From: Paenibacillus doosanensis
GTDB taxonomy: Bacteria > Bacillota > Bacilli > Paenibacillales > NBRC-103111
Direction: 5' to 3'
DNA: 61,449 nt
Assembly (NCBI RefSeq): GCF_025060755.1
Contig: NZ_JANYUY010000049.1
Span: 1-61,449 of the forward strand
A model generated the notes under the pieces. The model was not told the origin of the DNA and did no database searches. It saw only the letters and a program-made list of their open reading frames with translations. The translations under genes were made by a program, and so were the position numbers. Shown piece after piece: positions 1 through 9,053 of the stretch. The first letter of the stretch is position 1; the number at the start of each line of letters is the position of its first letter.

Positions 1-93
1 TGTCCTCCTTGATTTGATGTTGCGGTTGGCAGACCGGCTATCATCTTATCATAAAGGTCAAGGGATTTTTACTCATAGCTATAAGCTTTCCTG
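1..93 (-). mobile_element. probable end of an IS200/IS605-like element (runs off the window)
   Basis: Read on the minus strand, this stretch ends with AAGGAGGACA at positions 10-1. That is a strong ribosome-binding site whose start codon would lie outside the window. It also contains GTCTGCCAACCGC (34-22), which recurs in opposite orientation at 61407-61419 inside a hairpin-rich segment at the other edge. Together with the perfect hairpin at 94-118 this resembles the upstream end of an IS200/IS605-type transposase gene. The family call is inference; no transposase coding sequence is visible here. Confidence 0.35.
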
Positions 94-118
94 AACCCCC
101 AGTCGAACTGGGGGTTTT
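94..118 (+). terminator. perfect GC-rich hairpin with T tail
   Basis: AACCCCCAGT, a CGA loop, ACTGGGGGTT, then TTTT. It is an intrinsic terminator on the plus strand, or the end hairpin of the adjacent putative IS200-like element; the stem alone cannot distinguish these. Confidence 0.5.
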
Positions 119-125
119 CTTAGAC

Positions 126-160
126 AAAAAAAGCGAATGAACGAGTATCGTCCATTCGCT
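126..160 (-). terminator. intrinsic terminator, minus strand
   Basis: On the minus strand AGCGAATG(g)ACG pairs with CGT(t)CATTCGCT and is followed by seven T residues. It lies downstream of the MFS gene that stops at 441 and is its best terminator candidate. I see no convincing gene between 161 and 440. Confidence 0.7.
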
Positions 161-440
161 GCCTTCTGTGCATACCGGCAGAGCGCTCTTGATGAACCTA
201 GGAGCGCCTGCAGAAAAGAGCGCGATTGACTTGCTGGCGTTCCACGACAGTCGGATGCCTGCGCTGTCTCCCCCGCAGCGCATTCGCACTTCTCAGTTCC
301 GATTAACGAATCGCAGCTGTCAAGAAAACGTCCGTCATCCTCAACGCGCTATCTCTCCATCTATACGAATCCGTTTTTTATTATGCATAACCGTGCGCTT
401 CTCCATCGGCCCAACTTCCGTAACGGCGGGCCGGCTGCCG

Positions 441-1715
441 CTAGACAGCGGATTGGCGGCTTTCGCTCGTCCGGTTAATTCGTTTGGCCTGAGCGGCCAG
501 CATGACGAAATGCAGCAGGAACACGCCGGAAATAATATAGAACACGACCGAGATGCCCATATGGCTGGCGACGATCCCGCCGAACAAGGAGCCGGAGACG
601 TTGCCGAGCGAGCTTGCGCTGGCATTATACGAGAAGACGCTCCCCTGAATCGATTTCGGCGTCAAGCTTCTAAGCAGCGAGCTGATCGACGGAATAAGAC
701 CGCCCACGCATAGACCGGATAGAAAACGCGCTCCCATGAGAACCCACGGATCGGTAATTCGCGCTTGCGGAATATACAGGATCGAGATTAACAGGAGACA
801 GCAGAGCAGCACGTTCAAATAACCGTACCGGTCGCCGATCCGCCCGAGGATCGGGGCCGAGATCATCGTGCCCAGAGCGCTCGACGCAAAGATAAGACCG
901 GCCATGATCTCTACATGATTCTCGATGTGCATACTTTTTACGTACAGCGTAATGATCGGGCTGATGCTCTGAAAGCTGACGGAGATGAGGAACGTCGAGA
1001 CGAAGAGCGTCAAGATGACCGGCGCCTGCTTCACGACATCCTTCAGCTGCACTTTCTCGAATTTGGCCCCAGCCGCACCGGATTGACCTGCTGCAGCTTC
1101 CGCAGCCGCCTGGCCCCTCCGCCATTGAAACCGGAACTTCGGGTATTTCTTTTTCTCATGAACGCCGAACAGCACCAGCAATCCGGCGATAAAGAGACAA
1201 ATGCCGGTAAAAAAGAACGAATTGCGCATCCCGAGCCATTCGGCCAAGATACCTCCGAGCAGCGGCCCGAGCAGTTGTCCCGTCACCTGGCCGGTTTGCA
1301 GCGTCCCGAGCACTTTGCCGACCTGCTCCTTCGGGGTCTCGATGGCCATCAGCGCGACCGCGCCGACGCTGAAGCCCCCCATCGTGCCGAACAGCCCTCT
1401 CAGCAGCAGCAGCTGGAGCGGCGTATGCACAAGCCCCATCGCGGCAATGATAATCGCCGAGCCAAGCCCGGCGCGGACCATCGTTACTTTTTGCCCGTAC
1501 TTGTCGGAGAATTTCCCCCAGAACGGCGACACCAAGGCGATCATCAAATGATTGATGCCGAAGATCATCGCCGCCCACAGCGCAGCCTTCTGCACGTCAT
1601 GAATGCCCAGCTCCTGAACGTACAGCGGCAGAAACGGGATAATCATCCCGATTCCCGCCGAGCTGAAAAACGTGCCGAACCATAAAATGTACAAATTGCG
1701 TTTCCATGCTTCCAT
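441..1715 (-). CDS. MFS multidrug-type efflux transporter
   Basis: A 424-residue protein with the layout of a 12-helix drug/H+ antiporter of the major facilitator superfamily. The N-terminus is MEAWKRNLYILWFGTFF. The loop between helices 2 and 3 has the family motif SPFWGKFSDKYGQK (about residues 63-76), and an antiporter-type GQLLGPLLGG motif sits near residue 150. A charged cytoplasmic loop around residues 190-225 (KKKYPKFRFQWRRG) separates the two six-helix halves. The start follows an AAGAAGG site. It resembles Bacillus YfmO/NorA-type pumps; the substrate is unknown and no dedicated regulator adjoins it. It appears monocistronic. Confidence 0.85.
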   Translation of the reverse strand: MEAWKRNLYILWFGTFFSSAGIGMIIPFLPLYVQELGIHDVQKAALWAAMIFGINHLMIALVSPFWGKFSDKYGQKVTMVRAGLGSAIIIAAMGLVHTPLQLLLLRGLFGTMGGFSVGAVALMAIETPKEQVGKVLGTLQTGQVTGQLLGPLLGGILAEWLGMRNSFFFTGICLFIAGLLVLFGVHEKKKYPKFRFQWRRGQAAAEAAAGQSGAAGAKFEKVQLKDVVKQAPVILTLFVSTFLISVSFQSISPIITLYVKSMHIENHVEIMAGLIFASSALGTMISAPILGRIGDRYGYLNVLLCCLLLISILYIPQARITDPWVLMGARFLSGLCVGGLIPSISSLLRSLTPKSIQGSVFSYNASASSLGNVSGSLFGGIVASHMGISVVFYIISGVFLLHFVMLAAQAKRINRTSESRQSAV

Positions 1716-1891
1716 CTGGAGTAACCTTCTTTACAGTAAATTATGCGATGAATGCACAGAATGCACTATCCTCTCAATAACTAATGTATAGAATACTCCG
1801 AACGAATAAAAGAAACCATGGATTTACCTGCCCTGTAACATGGACTATTATGCTTTTTTGCAGCCGTTTGCAGCTGCCTCCGCAACCAAAT

Positions 1892-1931
1892 GGGGCGGGC
1901 GGAGCCCCGTTACCGGCACACCGCCCGCCCC
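1892..1931 (-). terminator. terminator of the acid-sugar catabolic operon
   Basis: A perfect 11-bp GC stem (GGGGCGGGCGG / CCGCCCGCCCC) begins about 10 nt after the stop codon of the MFS importer at 1941. The T tract is weak (ATTT), so termination may be helped by other factors. Confidence 0.55.
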
Positions 1932-1940
1932 TATCGGCAG

Positions 1941-3227
1941 CTATTCATGTTCCGCTTGAATCGGTTTTACTTTGCCTAACAGGAACAAATAATTCAAAAT
2001 TCCGATGACGATCAGCGCCGCGGAGAACAGCAGGGCCGGTACGAAGGAGCCGTAAGCCGCGACGAAAAAGCCGGTAATGATCGGGCCTACCACGCCGCCC
2101 ATATTGGATACCGTATTTTGCATGCCCGCGACGACAGAGGTCATATTTTTCGGAGCTACGTCGCCAGGCAGCGCCCATACTTGCGAAGCGGCGACCGTGG
2201 TGCCCGATTTGGCGATGCATAAGAGCACCACAGCCAGCACGGCCAATTGGGCGAAGGCGGCGAAGCCGATACAAGACGCCATCAACAATCCGATAATAAG
2301 AAACAGCTTGCGCGTCGCCGTCAGCGACAATAAGCCTTTGGCATAAATGCGGTCGGACAGCCATCCCGCAATGACCTCGACGACCATCGCGCAAAGCAGC
2401 GGCAGGGAAGCCATAAAGCCCATCTCGATCAAGCTCATGCCTCTTTCTTTCACCAGGTACGTCGGCAGCCAAGTAATGAAGAAATACGAATTGTAATTGA
2501 TCATGAAGAAACCGATGCACATTGCCCAAATATTGCGATACTTCAGCAGCTGATACCATTTCATCGGCTGCTCGGCGTCCAAACCTTCCCGTTTGAACTG
2601 CCCTTCCCGGATATGCTTCAGCTCCGCTTCATTGACGCCTTTATGCTCTTCCGGCGTTTCCTTGAAGTACAAAATCCAAATAATCGACCAAATGATGCCC
2701 AGCAAACCGATGATGAGGAAGGTCATTTTCCAATCGAACATGGCAATCAGCCAGACGATCAGCGGCATCGCGATAGCTCCGCCGAATTTGGAGCCGCTGT
2801 CAAAAATCCCCGCTACCGTCGCTCTCTCCTTGTCCGGAAACCATTTGGACGAAATTCCGGCGTTGCTCGGATAAGCGGCGGCTTCGCCGACCCCGAGCGC
2901 GATGCGGAAGCCGAGAATCGATTTGAAGCCTGTCGCCAGACCGGTCACCGCCGTAGAGAGCGACCACCAAGCGACGGCGAAGCCGAGCGTTTTCTTCTGT
3001 CCGATCCGGTCGGCCACCCAGCCGGACGGAACCTGCAGCAGCGCGTACGACCAGAAGAAGCCGGACAGCACGACGCCCATCTGAGCGGCATCCAAGCCGA
3101 ATTCCTTCGTAATATACGGCGCTGCCGCCGAGAGAACCGTTCGATCTATATAATTGATCGCTATTGCTGCCCACATAAGAATGGCGACGACCCAGCGCAC
3201 ATTAGATTTCTTAGTCAGTGTTTGCAA
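1941..3227 (-). CDS. MFS organic-anion/sugar-acid importer (anion:cation symporter family)
   Basis: A 428-residue, 12-helix MFS protein. The first-helix motif AINYIDRTVLSAAAPYI and the following VLSGFFWSYALLQVPSGWVADRIG are typical of the anion:cation symporter family, which includes glucarate, galactonate and hexuronate importers. The open frame extends upstream into the neighbouring gene, but a TTG at 3227 with GGAGAG seven bases before it is the likely start; residues before it look non-coding. It is the last gene of the operon that begins at 8735, so it probably brings in the sugar acid that the operon degrades. The substrate is inferred from context only. Confidence 0.85.
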   Translation of the reverse strand: MQTLTKKSNVRWVVAILMWAAIAINYIDRTVLSAAAPYITKEFGLDAAQMGVVLSGFFWSYALLQVPSGWVADRIGQKKTLGFAVAWWSLSTAVTGLATGFKSILGFRIALGVGEAAAYPSNAGISSKWFPDKERATVAGIFDSGSKFGGAIAMPLIVWLIAMFDWKMTFLIIGLLGIIWSIIWILYFKETPEEHKGVNEAELKHIREGQFKREGLDAEQPMKWYQLLKYRNIWAMCIGFFMINYNSYFFITWLPTYLVKERGMSLIEMGFMASLPLLCAMVVEVIAGWLSDRIYAKGLLSLTATRKLFLIIGLLMASCIGFAAFAQLAVLAVVLLCIAKSGTTVAASQVWALPGDVAPKNMTSVVAGMQNTVSNMGGVVGPIITGFFVAAYGSFVPALLFSAALIVIGILNYLFLLGKVKPIQAEHE

Positions 3228-3274
3228 GATGTATCTCTCCGTCTCTTGATGTTGTAAGTGAATCCGATTCTCGT

Positions 3275-4225
3275 TTACAAGCCGTTCATCACATGCTCGG
3301 GTCTTTGCCCGTTCACAAGAACATTCACGATATTGCGCACGCAAGTCATGCCCAGCGCGTTCACCGCCCCGCTCGTATAGCCGGCGATATGCGGCAAAGC
3401 GATACAATTAGGAAGCGCAAATAACGGATGCTCCTTCAGCGGTTCCTGCTCGAATACATCCAATGCCGCTCCGGCGATGATGCCTTCGGTCAGCGCTTCA
3501 TGCAGAGCCTCTTCCTCAACGATGCCTCCGCGGGCCGCGTTAATCAAATAAGCGCTTTCTTTCATCCGCTTCAATTGATCCTTGCCGATAAAATGTTGCG
3601 TTTGTTCCGTCAAAGCGATGTGCAGCGTGACGAAATCGCTGCGTTCGAGCAGCTCGTCCAGCGTGACGAAGGACACTCCATGCCGCTCGGCGAACGCGTG
3701 ATCCGGATACGGATCATACGCCAGTATATTCATATCGAAGCCGCCCGCCCGGCGCGCAACCTCCTTGCCGATGCTGCCGAGGCCGATAATGCCTACCGTT
3801 CGGCCGTATACGTCGGTGCCGAAAATCCGCGGCCATTCTCCCTTCTTCGTCAGCTCGTTTGCCAGCGGAATTTGCCGGGCGAGCGACAGCATCAAGGCAA
3901 AAGCGAAGTCGGCCACCGCATGCTTGTTGGCGTTAGGCACGTTCGTCACCCACACTTGACGCTCCTTGGCCGCCTTCAGGTCGATATTGTCCACGCCGAC
4001 GCCGTGCTTGCAAACCAGCTTCAATCGCGGCGCTTGCGCGAGAACCTGCTCCGTAATCTGATTAAACGCAACGATCGCGGCGTCCGCGTCCTGAGCCGCG
4101 GCGATAAACGCTTCCTCCGTAATATCTGCCGGCAAATGCATGAGCTCAATGCCGTACTTCTCCAAATACTCGATAGGTTCGTTGGAATATTTGGCGAAGG
4201 ACGGCGATGTCGATACAACTTTCAT
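3275..4225 (-). CDS. D-isomer-specific 2-hydroxyacid dehydrogenase (PGDH-like)
   Basis: A 316-residue NAD(P)-dependent oxidoreductase of the phosphoglycerate dehydrogenase/hydroxypyruvate reductase superfamily. Visible are the Rossmann motif GIIGLGSIGKEVARRAG, the catalytic Arg region NAARGGIVEEEAL, the Glu in ALDVFEQEPL and the catalytic His in ALPHIAGYTSG. The start at MKVVSTSPSF (4225) has GGAG upstream; a longer frame to 4312 lacks a good site. Within the catabolic operon it would oxidise or reduce a 2-hydroxy acid intermediate such as hydroxypyruvate/glycerate or a tetronate. The exact substrate cannot be read from the sequence. Confidence 0.85.
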   Translation of the reverse strand: MKVVSTSPSFAKYSNEPIEYLEKYGIELMHLPADITEEAFIAAAQDADAAIVAFNQITEQVLAQAPRLKLVCKHGVGVDNIDLKAAKERQVWVTNVPNANKHAVADFAFALMLSLARQIPLANELTKKGEWPRIFGTDVYGRTVGIIGLGSIGKEVARRAGGFDMNILAYDPYPDHAFAERHGVSFVTLDELLERSDFVTLHIALTEQTQHFIGKDQLKRMKESAYLINAARGGIVEEEALHEALTEGIIAGAALDVFEQEPLKEHPLFALPNCIALPHIAGYTSGAVNALGMTCVRNIVNVLVNGQRPEHVMNGL

Positions 4226-4341
4226 CGTAGTAGTCGCTCCTTCTAAAAGCAGGCGGTGAACGCTAACGTTGCTGCGGAACCGTTCCCGCTGGCTTCGCCC
4301 CGCTTCATTCACCGCAGCTTTTCGGTTGTCTGTAATCCAAG

Positions 4342-5342
<1,001 letters not shown>

Positions 5343-5346
<4 letters not shown>

Positions 5347-6629
5347 CGTTCTCCTCCTCGCAGCTTGCGGGCCGCCTTGATCATAGCCGACTCCGAGCCG
5401 AAATTTCCTGCTTTGGTCACTGCATATAGGTCTTTCCCCGGCTTGCGGACGGTTCCTAGCGGAATGCCGGGCTCCACCTCGTCCAGCAGATGAAATTCAT
5501 CCGCCCCAAGCTGCTGAAACACTTGACGCGCCGTATCGCCGCCGGTCAGGAACAAGTAGCGCAGATCGAAGCGATCCGCGATCCGCACGGCCCATTCGCC
5601 GAGCACCCGGGAAATCCGGTTGCTGATGTCGACCGGGCTGCAGCCGAGCTCCCGGCCGAGCCGCTGCGTGCGCTCCACTTCGCTGGATGAATACAGCGCA
5701 ATATGGCGCCCCGCCTTCACGGCCGCTTCCGCCTCCGGCAGCACGCGGCTCCACTCCAGCTGCAGGGGCGCCCCCTCGCGGATAATTTCCTCCGCGCGAA
5801 CCTCGATCCCGGCCGTGCCGGGCTCCGCCAGCAGCCGCCGCAGCTGCTCGCGGCCGATCGCGCTGACGCTGCCCACGACAAGCAGCACCGGCGTTTCGTG
5901 CGCCGCAAGCGCGACCCGCTTCGTCTGAGGCTCGAAGCCGTAAGCCTGCGGCAGCGCGCTCATCAGCCCCGCCGAGCCTACCCAGACGATGGACTTGCCG
6001 GTATGCTTCATATGCCGGGCAAGCCGCTCCAAATCTTCGGCGTCCGCGGAGTCCGCCGTTATATAAGCGACGCCCCGCTCCTGCAGCGCGGCCAGTTTGG
6101 CGCTTACAATCTCGGGCGGCTGCCGCAGATCGCTGCGGGACAAATGCCCGACCTCCTTGCCCGCTTGCTCTTGGATGAGCCTCGTGATCAGCGAGTCGCG
6201 GACCGGCGTCTTCGGGTCCTTCGCCACTTCCGTCTCATGCAGCGGCTTGCCGCTGAGGTACATGACGCCCTCTTCGACCGTGCGCCCGTTCTGGGGGAAA
6301 CCGGGAGCGATGACGACGAGCTCCGGGCGGAACGCATCGAATACCGCGTTAATCTCCTGCCCGATATTGCCCCTCATCGTCGAGTCGATCTTCTTATAGA
6401 TGATATCGAACGGCTCGGCCCGGAGCGATTCGCACGCTGCCTTCACTCGGCGGTACGCTTCCTGCGCGCTTACGGAGCGGCTGTCCGTATCGATAATAAC
6501 GGCATCCTTGTTCCTTAGCCCTTCCGCCTGCGGCTCCAAAATGACCGATACGTCGAAGCCATAGCGGATCAGCTGTCCGCCGCAATCGCTTGCGCCCGTC
6601 AAATCATCCGAAATAACGGATATTCTCAT
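5343..6629 (-). CDS. four-carbon acid-sugar kinase (DUF1537, DtnK/DenK-like)
   Basis: A 428-residue four-carbon acid-sugar kinase with the N-terminal motif ISDDLTGASDCGGQL and the IYKKIDSTMRGNIGQE stretch near residue 100. The C-terminal nucleotide-binding domain has FLTGGDTARQVFQQLGA. The family phosphorylates D-threonate, D-erythronate or related tetronates at C4. It is translationally coupled by an ATGA overlap to the pdxA2-like gene, a classic arrangement for tetronate use. Expected cytoplasmic. The other four genes of the operon suggest that the input may be larger than, or different from, a simple tetronate. Confidence 0.9.
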
Positions 6630-6650
6630 GCCCGTTCCCCCTTTATCCCT

Positions 6651-7817
6651 TTAAGAAAGCAATTTGCGGTAAATCGCTTCCATATCCTGCAGGCTGAGCT
6701 CCTTCGGATTGTTATTCAGCAGACGCGTTACTTTCGAGGCCGAAACGGCCATCTCCGGCACGTCTTCCAGCTTTACTCCGAAGCTTCTCAAATCCTGCGG
6801 AATCTCAAGCAGCCTCGTCCATTCGACGATGCGCTCGACGACCTTGCTTGCCGCCTGGGAAGAAGTCAGCCCCTGCGTATTGATGCCCATCGGTTCGGCC
6901 GCTTGCTGCAGCCGGTCCGCAATCGCGTCCATGTTGAACTCCATCACATGAGGCAGCAGCATCGAGTTGGCGACGCCATGGGCGATTTTGAATTTGCCGC
7001 CGAGCGGATACGCCAAAGCGTGAACGGCTGCGGTGCCTGCGGCGGTCAAAGCCATGCCGCCGTACATGGAGCCAAGCAGCATCTTCTCCCTGGCCTCCAC
7101 GGAAGCTCCGTTCCGATACGCCTCCACGATGCTCGAGGAGATCAGCCGAATCGACTCCAAAGCGAACATATCGCTGATCGGATTGGCCTTATTCGATATG
7201 AACGATTCGAGCGAATGCGTGAACGCGTCCATCCCGGTAGCCGCCGTAATCGGCTTCGGCAAGCCGAGCGTCAGCATCGGATCGAGGAAGACGAGCTTGG
7301 GCAGCATATATCGGCTGACGATGCCGATCTTCAGCTCTTCCTCCGGCAGCGTGACGATCGCGTTCGGAGTCACCTCCGCGCCCGTGCCGGAGGTAGTCGG
7401 GATCAGGATCGTCGGCAGCCCCGGCTTCTTGACCAGATCTGTTCCGAGCAGGTCGCGGACGGAACTGTCGTTCGTGGACAGAACGGACAAAATTTTCGCG
7501 GAATCGAGAACGCTGCCCCCTCCGAAGCCGATCACGAGATCGTAAGCTGCCCCCTCCATGGCGGCAAATACTTGCTCGATATTATCGATCGTCGGTTCCG
7601 GCAAAATGCTTGTACTGACGTCCGCCTGCACGCCCTTGTCCGCCAGTTGGCCGACCAGCGTATCGACGAAGCCTAACGATTGGATCGAAGGCTGCGTAAG
7701 AATAAGCGCCTTATGCACATCGGCGCCGATCAGGTGCAGATGCTCTCCCACCCGCTGCAGCGAATTTCGGCCCGCGACGATATGATCCGCGGTTTGAAAC
7801 CGGTATAGCGTTTGCAT
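6651..7817 (-). CDS. iron-containing alcohol dehydrogenase
   Basis: A 388-residue group III alcohol dehydrogenase. NAD-binding motifs GFGGGSVLDSAK and IPTTSGTGAEVTPNAIV are clear. The metal-binding residues fall in MDAFTHSLESFIS (Asp and His) and in AHGVANSMLLPHVMEFN (two His). The family interconverts alcohols, including hydroxy acids and sugar alcohols, with aldehydes or ketones. It lies 21 bp upstream of the kinase gene in the same operon, so it probably produces or consumes an aldehyde/ketone intermediate of the acid-sugar route. The start is ATG after a run of G/A-rich sequence. Confidence 0.88.
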   Translation of the reverse strand: MQTLYRFQTADHIVAGRNSLQRVGEHLHLIGADVHKALILTQPSIQSLGFVDTLVGQLADKGVQADVSTSILPEPTIDNIEQVFAAMEGAAYDLVIGFGGGSVLDSAKILSVLSTNDSSVRDLLGTDLVKKPGLPTILIPTTSGTGAEVTPNAIVTLPEEELKIGIVSRYMLPKLVFLDPMLTLGLPKPITAATGMDAFTHSLESFISNKANPISDMFALESIRLISSSIVEAYRNGASVEAREKMLLGSMYGGMALTAAGTAAVHALAYPLGGKFKIAHGVANSMLLPHVMEFNMDAIADRLQQAAEPMGINTQGLTSSQAASKVVERIVEWTRLLEIPQDLRSFGVKLEDVPEMAVSASKVTRLLNNNPKELSLQDMEAIYRKLLS

Positions 7818-7850
7818 AAATTCAACCCCTTGAATTTGTAGGAATATTGG

Positions 7851-8735
7851 CTAGCGGCGATCGTTATAAAAATCGACCATAGCTTGAACCTTCTCTAGCG
7901 CCTCTCCCGATAAAGAGGATACCGGCGATTTGGGAGGCCCGACCGAGATGCCGTGCAGTTCCACCGCTTTTTTCAACACCGAAGGAAGCGTTCCCAAAGC
8001 GAACGTGTCGCGCAGCGGCTGAAGCGCATCCTGCGCTTTTTGCGCTTCTCCGATATTGCCGTTTCTCCAGTTCTCATAGATGGAGACGACGGTTTCCGGA
8101 AGCATATTGCCCGTTGCAGCAACCGCTCCCGCGCCGCCGGCAAGCAGCGTCTTCAAAATTAAAGAGTCGGTTCCGGCATATACGTCGAACGGTTCGTCCT
8201 TCGTAACGCGAATATAATGCTCGATGTTGGCGAAATTGCCGCTGCTGTCTTTAATGCCGATGATATTCGGAATTTTGGCCAAGACGGCCGCCGTCTCCGG
8301 CTCCAAATTCACTCCGGTCCGCGCAGGGATGTTATACAGAATGACCGGCAGCTTCACCGCTTCGGCAATCTTCGTATAATGAACGATAAGCTCCTCCTGC
8401 GATGGCGCTATAAAGAACGGCGTAATGACGGAAATGGCGTCCGCTCCCAATTGCTCCATTTGCTTGGAAAGCTCGATCACATCTTCCGTTGTCCCGCCTC
8501 CCGTGCCCACAATGACGGGAACTCTGCCTTTCACTTCCTCTATGACGATCCGAGCCATGAAACGCTTTTCTTCCGCTGTCAGCAAATGAAATTCGCCGTT
8601 CGTTCCGAGAATGAAAATGCCGTGAACGCCCGATTCGATAAGCCGGTTAGCCAATTGGCGCACTACAGGCTCGTTGATTCGCTTCTCTTCCGTGAGCGGC
8701 GTCAGCATCGCAGGAATAATCCCTTTTAATTCCAC
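7851..8735 (-). CDS. DapA-superfamily (DHDPS/NAL) class I aldolase
   Basis: A 294-residue Schiff-base aldolase of the dihydrodipicolinate synthase/N-acetylneuraminate lyase superfamily. The substrate-binding GTNGE motif, the Tyr of ILYNIPARTGVN and the Schiff-base Lys of IGIKDSSGNF are all present. A longer frame reaches 8789, but a GTG at 8735 preceded by AAGGAGG at 8-base spacing is the better start. It is the promoter-proximal gene of the catabolic operon, so a 2-keto-3-deoxy acid aldolase or dehydratase role in sugar-acid breakdown is more likely than lysine biosynthesis. That role is inference from context. Confidence 0.85.
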   Translation of the reverse strand: MELKGIIPAMLTPLTEEKRINEPVVRQLANRLIESGVHGIFILGTNGEFHLLTAEEKRFMARIVIEEVKGRVPVIVGTGGGTTEDVIELSKQMEQLGADAISVITPFFIAPSQEELIVHYTKIAEAVKLPVILYNIPARTGVNLEPETAAVLAKIPNIIGIKDSSGNFANIEHYIRVTKDEPFDVYAGTDSLILKTLLAGGAGAVAATGNMLPETVVSIYENWRNGNIGEAQKAQDALQPLRDTFALGTLPSVLKKAVELHGISVGPPKSPVSSLSGEALEKVQAMVDFYNDRR

Positions 8736-8788
8736 CGTAAAAGCCTCCTTTTTTTCCACAGTCGATTGCATCGTTTTAATTAACAACA

Positions 8789-8818
8789 TTAATGAATCAT
8801 AAATCTCACTTAATGAAT
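8789..8818. repeat. 9-bp direct repeats spaced by two helical turns at the operon promoter
   Basis: TTAATGAAT occurs at 8789-8797 and 8810-8818, exactly 21 bp apart; a related TTAATGAG lies at 8874-8881. The 8810 copy overlaps the -10 box. Placement suggests an operator for the adjacent regulator or a catabolite repressor; this is inference. Confidence 0.4.
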
Positions 8819-8845
8819 TATAGATAATATCGTTTAAAATATCAA
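8817..8845 (-). promoter_or_regulatory. SigA-type promoter of the acid-sugar operon
   Basis: On the minus strand TTGATA (8845-8840), a 17-base spacer, and TATAAT (8822-8817), close to consensus. Transcription would begin roughly 75 bases before the GTG start at 8735. No -24/-12 sigma-54 promoter is seen. Confidence 0.75.
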
Positions 8846-8904
8846 CAGTTATATTTGATTATACGACGTATTTTTAATGAGTGCTGCATTATAAAACAAC
8901 AATG

Positions 8905-8919
8905 GTTGCATTTTGCAAC
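8905..8919. promoter_or_regulatory. candidate operator palindrome GTTGCA-TTT-TGCAAC
   Basis: A perfect inverted repeat with 6-bp arms and 3-bp centre. It lies about 60 bp upstream of the -35 box of the acid-sugar operon and between it and the regulator gene. The position fits an upstream activator site for the Fis-type HTH of the regulator at 9054-10844. Confidence 0.45.
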
Positions 8920-8920
8920 A

Positions 8921-8975
8921 AAAAAACCTATATCCGGCTTCCGAATGATTACTCACTCAGAACCGAATATAGGTT
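8921..8975 (-). terminator. terminator of the PrpR_N-type regulator gene
   Basis: On the minus strand AACCTATATTCGG pairs over 13 positions (one G-T) with CCGGATATAGGTT, and is followed by T6. It ends the regulator transcript about 80 nt past its stop and insulates the downstream operon promoter. Confidence 0.75.
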
Positions 8976-9053
8976 GCATAGATGATAAGCGCTTGCCCGA
9001 AATGGGTAATACACAGCCTGCAAACCGCGGCAATGCTCTGTTTATCGAAGCTC

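Noticed and set aside
41-289. 82-codon minus-strand open frame
   Set aside because: It spans two hairpins and a terminator, has no ribosome-binding site, and its product resembles nothing.
8736-8920. Sigma-54 promoter for the acid-sugar operon
   Set aside because: I looked for GG-N10-GC at -24/-12 because of the PrpR-like regulator and found none; a clear SigA promoter is present instead.
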